Source of the DNA: Diphasiastrum complanatum | Taxonomy: Eukaryota; Streptophyta; Lycopodiopsida; Lycopodiales; Lycopodiaceae | Reading direction: 5' to 3' | DNA length: 64,000 nt | Assembly (NCBI GenBank): GCA_029204225.1 | Contig: CM055110.1 | Coordinates: forward strand, 632,077 to 696,076 | Shown: one piece after another, positions 53,480 through 64,000 of the stretch | How the letters are laid out: every line of letters begins with the position of its first letter | Position numbering within the stretch: position 1 is the stretch's first letter | Notes under the pieces: model-generated | The model's input: only the letters and a program-made list of their open reading frames with translations | What the model was told of the DNA's origin: nothing | Databases searched by the model: none | Program-made: the position numbers and the translations under genes

Positions 53480-56400
53480 TTACATAACCAGATCTAAGCC
53501 AAGTTTGGCTCTAAAAGTCTCAAACTTTTCTTTACTTAAAGCATTTGTAAATATATCAGCAACTTGTAACAACGTAAAACAATGTACAATACTTATATCT
53601 TCAGATTGTAGCTTCTCACAATATGTTTTGTCCTTGCATGAAAGACAGGATTCTTAGCCAATTGTGTTCCACTTTGACTATCACAGAATTAACAGTGGGA
53701 TTTACCTGCTTCATGCCAATCTCACATAACAACTTACGTAGCCAAACAGCTTCCTGAGTAGCAGAACTTAACGCTTTATGTTTGGCTTTTGTAGAAGAAA
53801 GAGAAATTGTATCTTGCTTCTTGCTAGACCATGAAAAACAACTGCTACCAAAATTGAAGACGTAACCTGTTGTTGACTTTCTATTATCTATACTTCCTGC
53901 CCAATCAGCATCAACATAACCCTGAAACTTAGGTAAAATACTTTGTCTTTTGTAGATTAGGCCAAGATTAGGTGTACCTTTGACATACCTCAAAGTCCTT
54001 TTTGCAGCTTTCCAATGGTCCATAGTGGGTGATGACATGAATTGGCTAATCAAACTTACAGCATAGTAGATATCAGGACGTGTAGTCGTAAGATATATCA
54101 GACTCCCAACTAGTTGACGAAATAGAGTAGCGTCAACATGTGCACTATTATCAATATGAGATAATTTCTTACCAACTTCGCAAGGGGTGATGGAAGGTTT
54201 GTACTCTGTCATGTTAAATCTCTCCAATATCTCGCCCACATACTTGTTTTGACATAACCTGATATCACTACCAGTTTGCCATACTTCGACACCCAAGCAG
54301 TAGTGCATAAGATCAAAATCTGTCATCTCAAACTGCTTGCATAAGTTGGCTTTGATAGAATGAGTGAGGTTCTCATCATTGCCCGTGATAATAATATCAT
54401 CAACGTAAAGTACAATCAAGGCAATGTTATCTTCGTTTATAACAACATAAAGATTTGGATCTGAATTTGTTCTTACAAACCCATGAGAAAGAAAGTAATT
54501 GTCAATGCGTCCATACCATGCACATGGCGCTTGCTCAAGGCCATAAAGTGCTTTGCGTAGTTTACATACCTTATGTTCTTGTCCTTTTGCCATGAAGCCC
54601 TGCGGTAGGACCATGTAAACTTCTTCTTCTAAGTCACCATTCAAAAATGCGGACTTCACATCCATTTGATGGATCTTCCACCCAAAATGAGATGCTAGAA
54701 AAATGATAAGGCATAGCGTATTCCACTTAGCCACTGGAGCAAATATCTCTTCATAGTCAATTCCTATATTCTGTTCATAACCCTTCACTACTAGGCATGC
54801 CTTATGCTTTGCTATCGTGCCATCCACATGAAACTTTGCTCTAAACACCCAATTGTTGTCAATGGGTTTCTTCCCAAGTGGTAGATCAACCAACTCCCAT
54901 GTATCATGCTTGTGGATGGATTCCATCTCCTCTGCCATTGCCCTTTGCCACTCTTTGTGATCTTTTGCCTCATCAAAGGTTGATGGCTCTCGACACTTCA
55001 AAATGTCACTCATTAGGGCATAGTTCACATGATAATGAACGGGAGACTTCCTTTCCCGCATTGATCTTCTCACTTCTCCTTGTGTGCTAGATCCTGATTG
55101 ATTTAGCTTTGCGTCCTTCATGATCTTCTCATACCATTTTGGTATCTTAGATTCAAGTGATACACTACGTGGAGAGTATTTATCCCAAGGAGTGTCCAAG
55201 TAATGTCTCTTACTTCCAGCCGATTTCTCCTTTATTGCTCCTATTGGCAAGTACCTCCCCCTAGGCTCTTGAATAGGTGGTGTCCTTTCATACTCGCTCT
55301 CTCGACTCTCATCTTCACGTGCATCATCTTGTGGAGCGTCTTCTTCATCTTCTTCTTCCAAAATTGTGGGAAGTCTTTTGATGCTTTCACCGTTTGCATG
55401 GTCTTCATCTTCATACCTATGCGTCTCATCAAAGATCACATCTTTGCTAATGTGAATCTTGTTCATTATAGGATCAAAACACTTGTATGCCTTCATCTTC
55501 TCGTCATAACCGATGAAGATACACTTGATTGCTTTGGCATCAAGTTTCTTTCGCTCCTCCTTTACATAGGCCTTACATCCAATGACACAAAACTTGTCGA
55601 TTTTTGGCTTTATTCCTGTAAATGCTTCTTCGGGAGTCACATTTGGAACCGCAACTATAGGGCTCCTATTTTGCAAGAACGTTTCCACACTGCACGCTTC
55701 CAACCACAGTGAATTGGTCAAGCCCATTTGCTTCATCATGGAGCATGCACTCTCCATAATAGTCCCATTTTTTTTTTCAGCTACACCATTACTATGCGAC
55801 GTGTGTGAGTGCATCCAGTTGGTTCTCTACCAAAGTCTTGAACTCCTTGAAACGAGCAAAAGCGTCAGATTTCTTCTTCAAGAAATAAATCCATGTCTTC
55901 CTAGAGTAATCATCTATGAAAGTCATAAAATAATATGCTTTTCCCAACGACATGGCCTTCATTGGGTCGCACAGGTCGCTATGAATAAGTTCCAATGGTT
56001 TATTAGCTCTTGCAGCTCCACCTTTCTTGAATGTCTCCCTGTGATGCTTTCCCATGACGCATCCTTCACATATTGCATGATGATCATCCTGCAATGCCGG
56101 TAACCCTATTACCATCTTCAGCTTCGTCATCAATCTCAAGCTTCCTTAGTTCAAGTGACCAAGTCTTATGTGCCACAGCTCAGATTGAGATATTTTTGAG
56201 ATAGCCAAACCATATTCTCCTGGTCTTGCAGCATCCAATTTATAAAGGACACAGCTACTATCTCTATAACCTTTCGCCACCACTTTATGATTGTGGTTCA
56301 TATCCCTCATAAGGCATCCATCCTTGACAAATTCAACCTTAAGATGTTGATTAGCCATTACTCCAACAGAAAGCAAATTCTTTTTTAGTCCAGGAACAAA

Positions 56401-57489
56401 AAACACATTAGAGATGTTCTTGATTTTACCATCAAGAAACTGCACAGGTACATTGCCCACACTCTGTATTTGGTATTCCTCCCCATTGGCTTGAGTGACC
56501 TTATCCCCATCATGGATTGGTGATAATTTCTCAAACCAATCACGTTTCCCAGTCATATGCCTTGTGGTGCCTGAATGTATGAACCATCTGGCACCTTATC
56601 AACCTGGGATGCCAATGCCGATAAGAAGACAATTGTCTCGTCATCTTCTCCATCATCTTCAGCAATGTTGCCTTGTTGCGTCACTTTTCCCGCCTTTATG
56701 TCCGTTTTCTTCTTGTAACACTCGCATGCCCAATGACCCAGTTTGTGGCAATAGTAGTATTTTCCTTTTTTTTTTTTTTTTTTTTTTGCCTTTGATGACA
56801 ACTCTCCCTCATCATCATCATCCTTAGATTTCTCGAGAATCCTCTTCCATCCTTTCTGCTTGCCTTTAGCAAGCAGAGCTTGATCCTCCTGTGGGGTTTG
56901 CCTTGACTTCACCACTTCGCGATGCTGCTCTTCCTGCAACATGATTCCGTGGAAGTCTTCAAAAAGTAGGCAATCTCTCCCTCGAGGCAATACCACTCAC
57001 AAACATCTGTATCCCTTTCGAGACACTGCTCATTGTGGTATGTACCAATTCAACGTCCCTAATTGCCACAAGTTGATCTCTCAGCTCCTTTATCCTGGTG
57101 AAAAAAGATCCCACTGATTCACTTTCTTCCATCATTACTGCATTCAATCTCGACTTCAAGAACATGGCTCGAGCTAGATTGCAAGTTTGAAATTGCATTC
57201 TAAGAGCTTCCCAAGCTCCCCTAGCCGTCGTGGCATCACTTATATGAGTGATCACATGGTCTTTCACTGAAAAATTGATCAAGGACAGTGCTCTCTGTGC
57301 CTTTTTATCAAAGGCCCTCATGTCACCTGGAGTGGTATTTGGCTGGACTTCAATACCTGCCACGATCTTCCATAACTCTTTCTCCATTAAAATGCTCTTC
57401 ATTTTGGATTTCCAGATGTTGTAGTTAGAAGCCCCATCAAGTTTGCTTGCATCGTCCGAAATTGCCTCATTGATGTTTGCCATTTCCAA
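53480..57489 (-). pseudogene. Copia H gag-pol, nearly full length but broken
   Basis: A copia polyprotein on the minus strand starts at ATG 57489. Gag (57489-56959) contains SNYNIWKSKMKSILMEKELW. A zinc knuckle YYCHKLGHWACEC lies near 56750. The protease site reads FIHSGTTRHM near 56575, so the catalytic Asp is His, and a one-base shift precedes it. Integrase has HSDLCDPMK and TFIDDYSRKTW (56139-55792), then jumps to SNGVAEKKNG; the segment with the second catalytic Asp (RSDNGGEY type) is deleted. RT and RNase H (55814-53616) are well kept with YVDDIIITGN. The last part continues in another frame (VADIFTNALSKEKFETFRAK) to a stop at 53480. Dead element from a family distinct from E. Confidence 0.9.
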
Positions 57490-58690
57490 ACTGTTCGAAA
57501 CTCCACCTGAAGGCTATAAAGTGTATGTCAAAGCCAACCGTGATGTCAAAAATAAAAAATAATGACTGGCAATTTTTGGCTTACCAAGCACCCGCCGCTC
57601 TTTCGCCAAATTGAAAGCCAAACTGGCGTCGCTTTCCGAAATGCTTCTCGTCACCAACTCTCAGCCCCTTGTCCAGTGGAATGGTGAAATCACTTCCGGC
57701 ACGCTTCGAACACTTTCTCCACGGCAATCACTCTGTTTTGGTGTACCGTACATGTAGGTACAGTTAGGGTGCCTTTTGTTTGGAGGCTATAGCCTTTCGT
57801 TTGGTCAAAATAGGCAAAATGAGGTGAAAATAAGGGCAATTAGGGTTTTTGAACTTTTTCTTCAGTGTGAAGAAACTTCACCTTTCAAAAAACTTGGGAA
57901 ACAACAATTTTTGATGAAAAGAAGGCCTATTTTGCCTTTCAATTCTTCAGGGCCCTTTCAAAGCCCATCTCCACCACTAGTCTTAATCCGATGACTGATA
58001 TAGTCTTTCAAACTTTCAATCATATCTATTGATCGCGATGGACCTCCATCCAACGATCATGCACATTTGTGTGCCTTGAAGGTTTGTCCTCCAGCTGCTA
58101 CGCACTTCAAAGCACGGAGTTTTTGGTCTCACTCAACGTGCGCGACTTCTGCGCCTCCCTCTTCCTCTCTCAGCGATGGCAACTCCAAGCCTTTATATCC
58201 TCACTATGGAAATTTGTGATTGCTTCACTCCTGCACATTGGTCGATCCACGGCCGCCCATGGCCTCTCCACACAACCATAACACTAGCAGGGCGTCTACT
58301 CCTGGCTTTTCATAACTTCAAAAACGGATTTATTTTGAGAGAGAAACGTTTTTTCCCTTCTTGAAACCCTAGATGTCAAAGAAGAAGATATTTTTGGGCT
58401 TTATCTGAACTTTTTGAAAATAGAACTGAGCAGCTACCTATCCCTTTGAGGTCGCCCTACAGCAAGCAATATTTTGCTCCAAACCACTCTTCAAACAGTA
58501 TTCGATTGGATTCAAACCAATCTTAAACGCCAAGAAACCCTCCAGAAGATTTTCCAGCTTCAATCTTTGCTTGCCCTCTGCTCTGATGGCCGCCCTCCTT
58601 CAACCTGAAAAGAGACAAAAAAGCTGATCCAAACTCCACTTGAAAAGATCAGCACGATGCCGAAATTTCACAACAAAAAACAGAGAAGCT
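57490..58690. other. Leader or LTR region of copia H and flank
   Basis: No convincing gene in either strand. On the minus strand GGCCATCAGAGCAGAGG (near 58577-58593) resembles the primer-binding site TGGTATCAGAGCAG with several changes. If so, most of this stretch would be the untranslated leader of copia H and its 5' LTR would be truncated at the junction with copia I. Confidence 0.3.
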
Positions 58691-58699
58691 CCTATTCTA

Positions 58700-60365
58700 G
58701 TATGTAGCTCTCGGGTTGTTCCATGTACACTTCCTCCTCAAGATCACCATTCAAGAATGCATTTGAAATGTCCATTTGCCATAAATCCCATCCATAAAGT
58801 GTAGCAAGTGAAATGATGACCCGAATGCTTACCATCTTTGCCACAGGTGCAAAGGTCTCATCATAGTCAATCCCTTTTTGTTGAGCATATTCTTTTGCCA
58901 CTAACCTTCCCTTGTACTTGTTGATAGATCCATCTTGGTTCGTCTTCACCTTGAAGATCCATTTGCATCCAATAGCTTTTTTGTCCTTAGGCAACAACAC
59001 CAATCTCCATGTTCCATTCTTCATAAGAGCTTGATACTCGAGATCCATTGCTTGGATCCACTCCTCTTCTTTCCTTGCTTGATCTACACTCGTGGGCTCA
59101 TCCAAAGAGGTCAGGAAAGCAACATAATTTCCAGAAACTACTTGCTTACCCTTTTGATCATATGTGAGCTTTGAAGGTACTTGTCTTTCTCTTGATGTGA
59201 CTTGATGAAGGTCCATCATCACCACCATCCAAAGTAGGATCCCTCTCATCAACATCAAGAATGTTAGATCCATCCACTCTACCATCAATCATGCTTGAAG
59301 ACACTTTTGGAATGTTCCCCTCATCAAAAATGACATCTCTACCAACAATCACTTTGTCAGTAGAAGGAATGTAAACCTTTTAGGCTTTACTCAGCTCACT
59401 ATATCCAACAAAAATACCTCACTATGAAGATGGATCCTCCTTGGTCCTATCATCAAGAGTAATGTTGACATAGCATGTGCATCCAAAGGTTCTTAGAAAG
59501 TTGACACTCGGCCTCCTTTTGAATAGCATCTCAAAAGGTGTCCTTCCATCCAAAATAGCACTTGGCCACCTATTGCACAAGAAATTGGCACACAACAAAG
59601 CTTGATTCCAAAATGGTTTGTCAAGATTAGCACTTAACCTCATAGCTTTAGCACTTTTACATAAAGTCCTATTCTTCCTTTCAGCCACTCCATTTTGTTG
59701 TGGGTTTCTGTTGTATACTCCCTCTTGATCCCATGCTATCACACAAGGCCTTGAACTTGTTAAATATGTACTCACCACCATTGTCACCTCTCAAGCACTT
59801 GATCTTTGTGGAAAATTGGTTCTCCCTTGCATTCTTGAACTTGACAAAGACACCATACACTTCATCCTTGCTCTTTAGTAGATAGATCCGACAAAATCTA
59901 CTAAAATCATCAACGAATGTTACATACATCTTAGCTCCACTATTGCTAATTGTAGTAAATCCGTGAACCGTGAATATCCAAATGTACAAGTTGAAAAGGC
60001 TTTGTAGATCTAGAAATAGATCTAGTATAAGGTAGTCTATGTGACTTAGACAAAGCACAAGACTCATAAACATGCTTGACATCACTTAAGGAACTTGGAA
60101 GACCAATCACAACCTTCTTCCTTGCCATTGCCTCCAATGACTTGAAGTTGAGGTGTCACATCCTTTTGTGCCAAACCTCTTGAATAGAAATTTGCTTCCT
60201 TGCAACACATCCAACTTGGTTAGCAATAACACAAGCATCTAGTTTGAACAACTTCCCTTGCCTTTTACCTTTTCCAATCAAGACATCCTTCCTTTTGATC
60301 AAACAAGCATCTCCATCAAACTCCACCTTGAGGCCTTTACTTAGCATTTGGCTCACACTAAGTAT
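58700..60365 (-). pseudogene. Copia I fragment (protease end to mid RT)
   Basis: A relative of E on the minus strand. From 60365 down it encodes MLSKGLKVEFDGDACLIK and VWHKRM, the HHCC region, ALSKSHRLPYTRSISRS, integrase with GGAKMYVTFVDDFSRFC, RGDNGGEYIFNKF and QQNGVAERKNRTL, the linker, and RT up to NAFLNGDLEEEVYMEQPESY (58700). Several shifts and stops lie between the parts. Gag and the catalytic protease part are missing because copia J interrupts it at 60366. The 3' half of RT, RNase H and LTR are lost on the left. Confidence 0.85.
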
Positions 60366-61030
60366 TGTCTAGTTTGATAAATGCATCTTGCATATAGTTT
60401 GTAGACATAGAATTAGCACGATTATGCTTGTAGAAACTCGTGACAACTCACATGCATTAATTGTAAGTGATCCATAGTGACATGCAAGGCATGCACAAAG
60501 TTTATTGGACACATGCATGATGATTTGGACATTTCTAGTTAGAACTAGTACACTTGTAAAAAGTTGGTAGAATTTCGTGCATGACAAGTGACAAATGTCA
60601 CATAGACTCTAGATTTCACTTTAGATGTCATTTTGGAATGGATAGATATGGTTCTACCTCGATCTACCTCATTCTCCATAAATATGTGTAGCTCTCCACA
60701 CAATTGATAATGAAGAGCCAAAGTTTTGTAGCTATCTCATGTCATTTTGGATTTAAACAAATATTGCTTGTTATCTCTCTAGCTCTCTCTCTCTCTCTAA
60801 CTCGTGTTGAGGCTAATGCTTATACATTGAAATCTTGTATTTTTTCATTCTTTGATCATTGCTATTATATTATGTTGATTAGCATGCTAGATTGTGGATT
60901 AGCCATTTCTTCTGAACTAGATTTTGTTGATCAATCTAGAATCAGGTTATAGTGCCAATCACAAAGCTTAATTAAGATCAGTCACTCTTGTGGACATTCC
61001 CCACATGTGTGAATTCTGGAAATTTTGTCA
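60366..61030 (+). mobile_element. 5' LTR of copia J
   Basis: 665 bp from TGTCTAG to TTTTGTCA, directly followed by the PBS. Its left border coincides with the point where copia I breaks off (E homologue CACTAAGTAAG against CACTAAGTAT|TG). A CACATGTGTGAATTC stretch lies near its end. The 3' LTR is outside the window, so the target duplication cannot be checked. Confidence 0.7.
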
Positions 61031-61043
61031 TGGTATCAGAGCC
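61031..61043 (+). promoter_or_regulatory. Primer-binding site, copia J
   Basis: TGGTATCAGAGCC, perfect initiator-methionine tRNA complement, no gap to the LTR. Confidence 0.9.
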
Positions 61044-61798
61044 ACATTAAGTTTTGCATGCTAACAACTCTGATTGTACAAGAAATTGAGAGCTAAATCG
61101 AGCAAAAAAAGCAATTTTGAACTTTTTTTAACCTTTCACTGAAGTGTATTTGGACCAAATCGGAATTGAACTGAATTTTTAGACCTAAATTGAGGAAGTA
61201 CAGAATTCTGGAATTCCGCACGTGTGAAAATCAGAGTTTTTCAGTCCCTTTGTTCTCCTTACTTATACATCCAAAGATATCAGTGTTATAGCTTGAAGGA
61301 AAGCATTTGATCTGTACTTTCCATAGAAATTGAAACCAAATCAATCTGATGTATTAGATCTATAAGCTCTCTTAAAGAGGATAGGGATAGGACCAAAATC
61401 CGAGTGACAGCATTTTGATTTGATTCAATTATACTTTGTTCTAAATCCATTGTTTTGAGCATCCAACATAAGAAACTGTAGATCAAAACTGAGTTTGAAG
61501 TATTTGAACACCCTTTGAGCCTTCTGAGTGTCAATAGTGTTTTCTTTTGAAGTATTTCACATGTGCCAAAAGTAGGATTCAAGCCAGCCAAAGTGTCACA
61601 AACCACTTTTTGTGTCTGATCCATATAACTTGTCTTGTTGAATCTTTGAGATTCATCTCATATATAGTTGCAAGTGTTTCACATAGGAAGGTAGTTCAAC
61701 CTTGAAAATACCTATAGTGAAAGAGAGCAGCAACTCTAAGTCTGATAGGAACAAGCTCAAACATATTTCAATCCAATAACTAAGAAGTCTTCATTATA

Positions 61799-63067
61799 AT
61801 GGCATCTCAGGGAGGATATCTTCTAGAAGCCAATGAAAGACTAAACACTTCTAATTACTCAATTTGGAGGTTAAGAATGGAGTCTATTTTGATTCTCCAA
61901 GATGTTATGGATATTGTGCTTGGTGTTCAGGAGGAGCCTCAAGCACAAGTTGAAATTCCTAAATATAAGAAGAGAGCTAGAATAGCTCTACATTTCATTA
62001 AGATGAATGTATCTAATGAAATTTTGAGAGAGATAGGATCTTGCACTACAGCCAAAGAAGCTTGGGATGCACTAAAGACCATCTATGAAGCAAAGAATAC
62101 TTCTAGAATACTCACTCTTAGGAATCAGATTCTCCAAAGTTTCCAAAGAAGTGAAGAGAGTGCATCTAACTATGTTCTGAGAGTTAAAGATTTACATAGA
62201 GAGCTTTCCTGTGTTGGTGTTACCATTAACCAAGTTGAGCTAGTTCAAGTCATACTGAATGGCTTGAGAGATGACTATGATAATCTTGTTCAGTCTTTTG
62301 CTATTAAGGAGGAGTTACCTAATCTAGAAACTCTCCAAGGAATTCTTATTTATGAAGAATCTAGACAAAGCTATAAACTCTCCATGATGAACAAACTTGA
62401 ACATGGTGGAAGTGACAAAGCCCTCTTTGTCAAAGGCAAGCAAAAAGGAAGGAGTAAGAACCAATTCTCTCAAGCATACAACAAAGACAAAGCCAAAGAT
62501 CGAGATCAAGATGGTGAAGAGGATGATACATCTCATCCCTCTAACTCAAAAACCAAGAAGAAGAAAGTGAAGTGCTTCTTCTGTGGCAAAAAGGGGCACT
62601 ATGCATCTAATTGCTTTAAGAAGAAAAACCAACTCAAGCAAGCTAATCTCTCCAAAGAGATTGAAGAAGATTCTGTTGCAAGTGATGGAAAAGGATCACT
62701 TATGGTGTCCAGTTTTTTTTCATCACCTTTCAAAAAAGATGGACCTTGGTACAGAGACAGTGGAGCCTCTTCACATATGTGTTGTTCAAAGAAGTCATTT
62801 GACTCAATCTTACCTTTCAAAGGACTCAAGAGATCTATTTACACAGCTAATGATCATGAATGTTCAATAGAAGGAATTGGCAACATTCCATTGAAACTTG
62901 CTTCTTCAAAAGTTCTTGCACTTTCTAATGTTCTTTTCATTCCAAAACTTACAAAGAACTTAATTAGTGTGGAAAAGTTGCTTGATAATGGTTGTGATGT
63001 AAAGTTCAACTCCAATACTTGTTTTATCAAGGGAAAAGATGAGATCCTTATGTGGTGGAATTTTTAA
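61799..63067 (+). pseudogene. Copia J gag-protease, open but truncated (422 aa)
   Basis: The open frame begins MASQGGYLLEANERLNTSNY, clearly related to E (MATNGGYMLESNDRLTSLNY). The gag domain covers about 1-240, the zinc knuckle CFFCGKKGHYASNC lies near 257-270, and the protease site YRDSGASSHM (Asp near 320) is intact. It runs into a stop at 63067 (MWWNF) where the gag-pre-integrase part should follow. About 755 bases of leader separate the PBS from the start codon. The protein may still be made as a gag-protease unit, but the polyprotein is cut. Confidence 0.85.
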
Positions 63068-63078
63068 GTTGAATTCTG

Positions 63079-63803
63079 ATGAGAATGCAAACCTTTGTGA
63101 AGTTGTTTTGTTATCTAGATGTACATTTTTCCTCTTTTAAAAGTATTGGTGGTGCAACATGTTTTGTCACCTTTATTGATGACTTTACCAGATACACTTG
63201 GTTGTATGTACTTTCTTCAAAGGCTATGTTTTTTATCACTTCCTTATCTTCAAAGCTTATGTAAAAAAACAGTTTTCTTGCAAAGTTAAAGCTTTAAGAT
63301 GTGATGGAAGAGGTGAATATATCTCCAACAAGTTTCATAATTATTGTGAAGGTGAAGGAATAAAGAGAGAATTTTCTTGTGCCTATTCTCCATCTCAAAA
63401 TGGAGTAGCTGAGAGGAAAAATAGATCTTTATGTGAGTGTGCTAAAGCAATTCAAATATCAGCTTCTTTGCCTATTGAATATTGGGGTGAAGCTATAAAT
63501 TGTGCAAACTATTTGTGCAATAGATTACCTCACAATGCTCTTGCTAGAAAATCACCTTTTGAAGTCTTGTTTCAGAAAAAACCTAAGGTAGATCACCTTA
63601 GAGTTTTTGGTTGTACTTGCTTTGATAATATGCTTTTGGAAACAAGGAAAAGAGATTATTCTAATTCTGTTAAAGAGATCATGGTTGGATATGCATCCAA
63701 CAAGAAAGCCTACAGGATCCATGTTCCCTCTACCTCAACTACAATTGAGAGTAGAGATGTGATATTTCATGAAGATCAAAAATACATTCTTGAGAATGAG
63801 TAG
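63079..63803 (+). pseudogene. Copia J integrase, frameshifted
   Basis: Integrase core in two frames: GGATCFVTFIDDFTRYTWLY (63145-63205), then LRCDGRGEYISNKFHNYCEG (63295 on), SPSQNGVAERKNRSLCECAK, and the end region FGCTCFDNMLLETRKRDYSN, then a stop at 63803. The HHCC zinc region and the first catalytic Asp block are deleted between 63067 and 63130. The following 200 bases, to the window end, show no RT motif, so a further deletion or insertion is likely. Confidence 0.8.
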
Positions 63804-64000
63804 CCCTAAACCTATCCCTAATGCTAATTTTGGTGGATCTTTCATCCCTACCAAGTTAGGGTTGGAAACTTGGAGATCCTTCAACAATGCAAAAATTACC
63901 AAAAATAGCTCCTATTTTTTCTCCCTTGTATCTAAGCATAATTTGGACTCATTCCAAAGGTTCTAACACTTAGGTCTACTTGAGAACATCCTTATGAATG
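63804..64000. other. Window end, nothing recognised
   Basis: Sequence after the copia J integrase stop. A weak open frame (KPIPNANFGGSFIPTKLG) has no copia RT features. Confidence 0.4.

Overview
The window is nuclear DNA of a flowering or other seed plant with a repeat-rich genome. It carries spliced genes, many Ty1/copia and Ty3/gypsy retrotransposons, LINE and CACTA debris, and long CT/CA/GA microsatellites. I cannot name the species. Nothing looks prokaryotic, and I see no rRNA, tRNA or CRISPR array.

Two host loci stand out. (1) 9.3-12.6 kb, + strand: an intron-containing gene for a 499-residue hnRNP A/B-type protein with two RRMs and a long Gly/Tyr/Ser-rich tail. A possible 49-nt poison exon lies in its coding intron. 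(2) 17.3-23.4 kb, + strand: a duplicated locus whose second copy (22012-22879) splices into a 193-residue precursor. The precursor has an N-terminal hydrophobic signal and ends in DYAGPETHPPHNH just before the stop, which matches the RGF/GLV/CLEL root-meristem growth factor peptide pattern (DYxxPxxHPPxxN). The first copy (17527-18375) keeps the exon layout but is broken by stops and frameshifts. This small secreted-peptide locus is the least expected finding here.

The rest is nested mobile DNA. 0.7-8.1 kb: a decayed copia 5' half (A), a reversed gypsy 3' half (B) and a LINE 3' end with poly(A), joined end to end. 15.35-16.4 kb: a gypsy LTR, primer-binding site and pol remnant (C). 24.1-25.6 kb: a gene fragment with an apparent intron next to a gypsy protease fragment. 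25.6-28.3 kb: a copia LTR and gag (D) split by a probable solo LTR. 28.3-28.9 kb: a CACTA TNP2 fragment. 28.9-34.8 kb and 44.9-50.8 kb: two nearly identical full-length copia elements (E1, E2), each with an intact 1316-residue polyprotein and its own 5-bp target duplication. 34.8-41.8 kb: a gypsy relic (F) split by a non-autonomous LTR element (G, 820-bp LTRs, target duplication CTTTT). 53.5-57.5 kb: a broken copia (H). 58.7-60.4 kb: a copia fragment (I) interrupted by a further copia (J, 60.4 kb to the window end).

E, G, I and J appear related. E and G share LTR ends and a palindromic ACACGTGT leader motif, so intact E-type elements could supply enzymes to G. A second repeat family (R1), with a 25-bp perfect inverted repeat in one copy, occurs at 8.6 kb and, inverted, at 51.9-52.15 kb.
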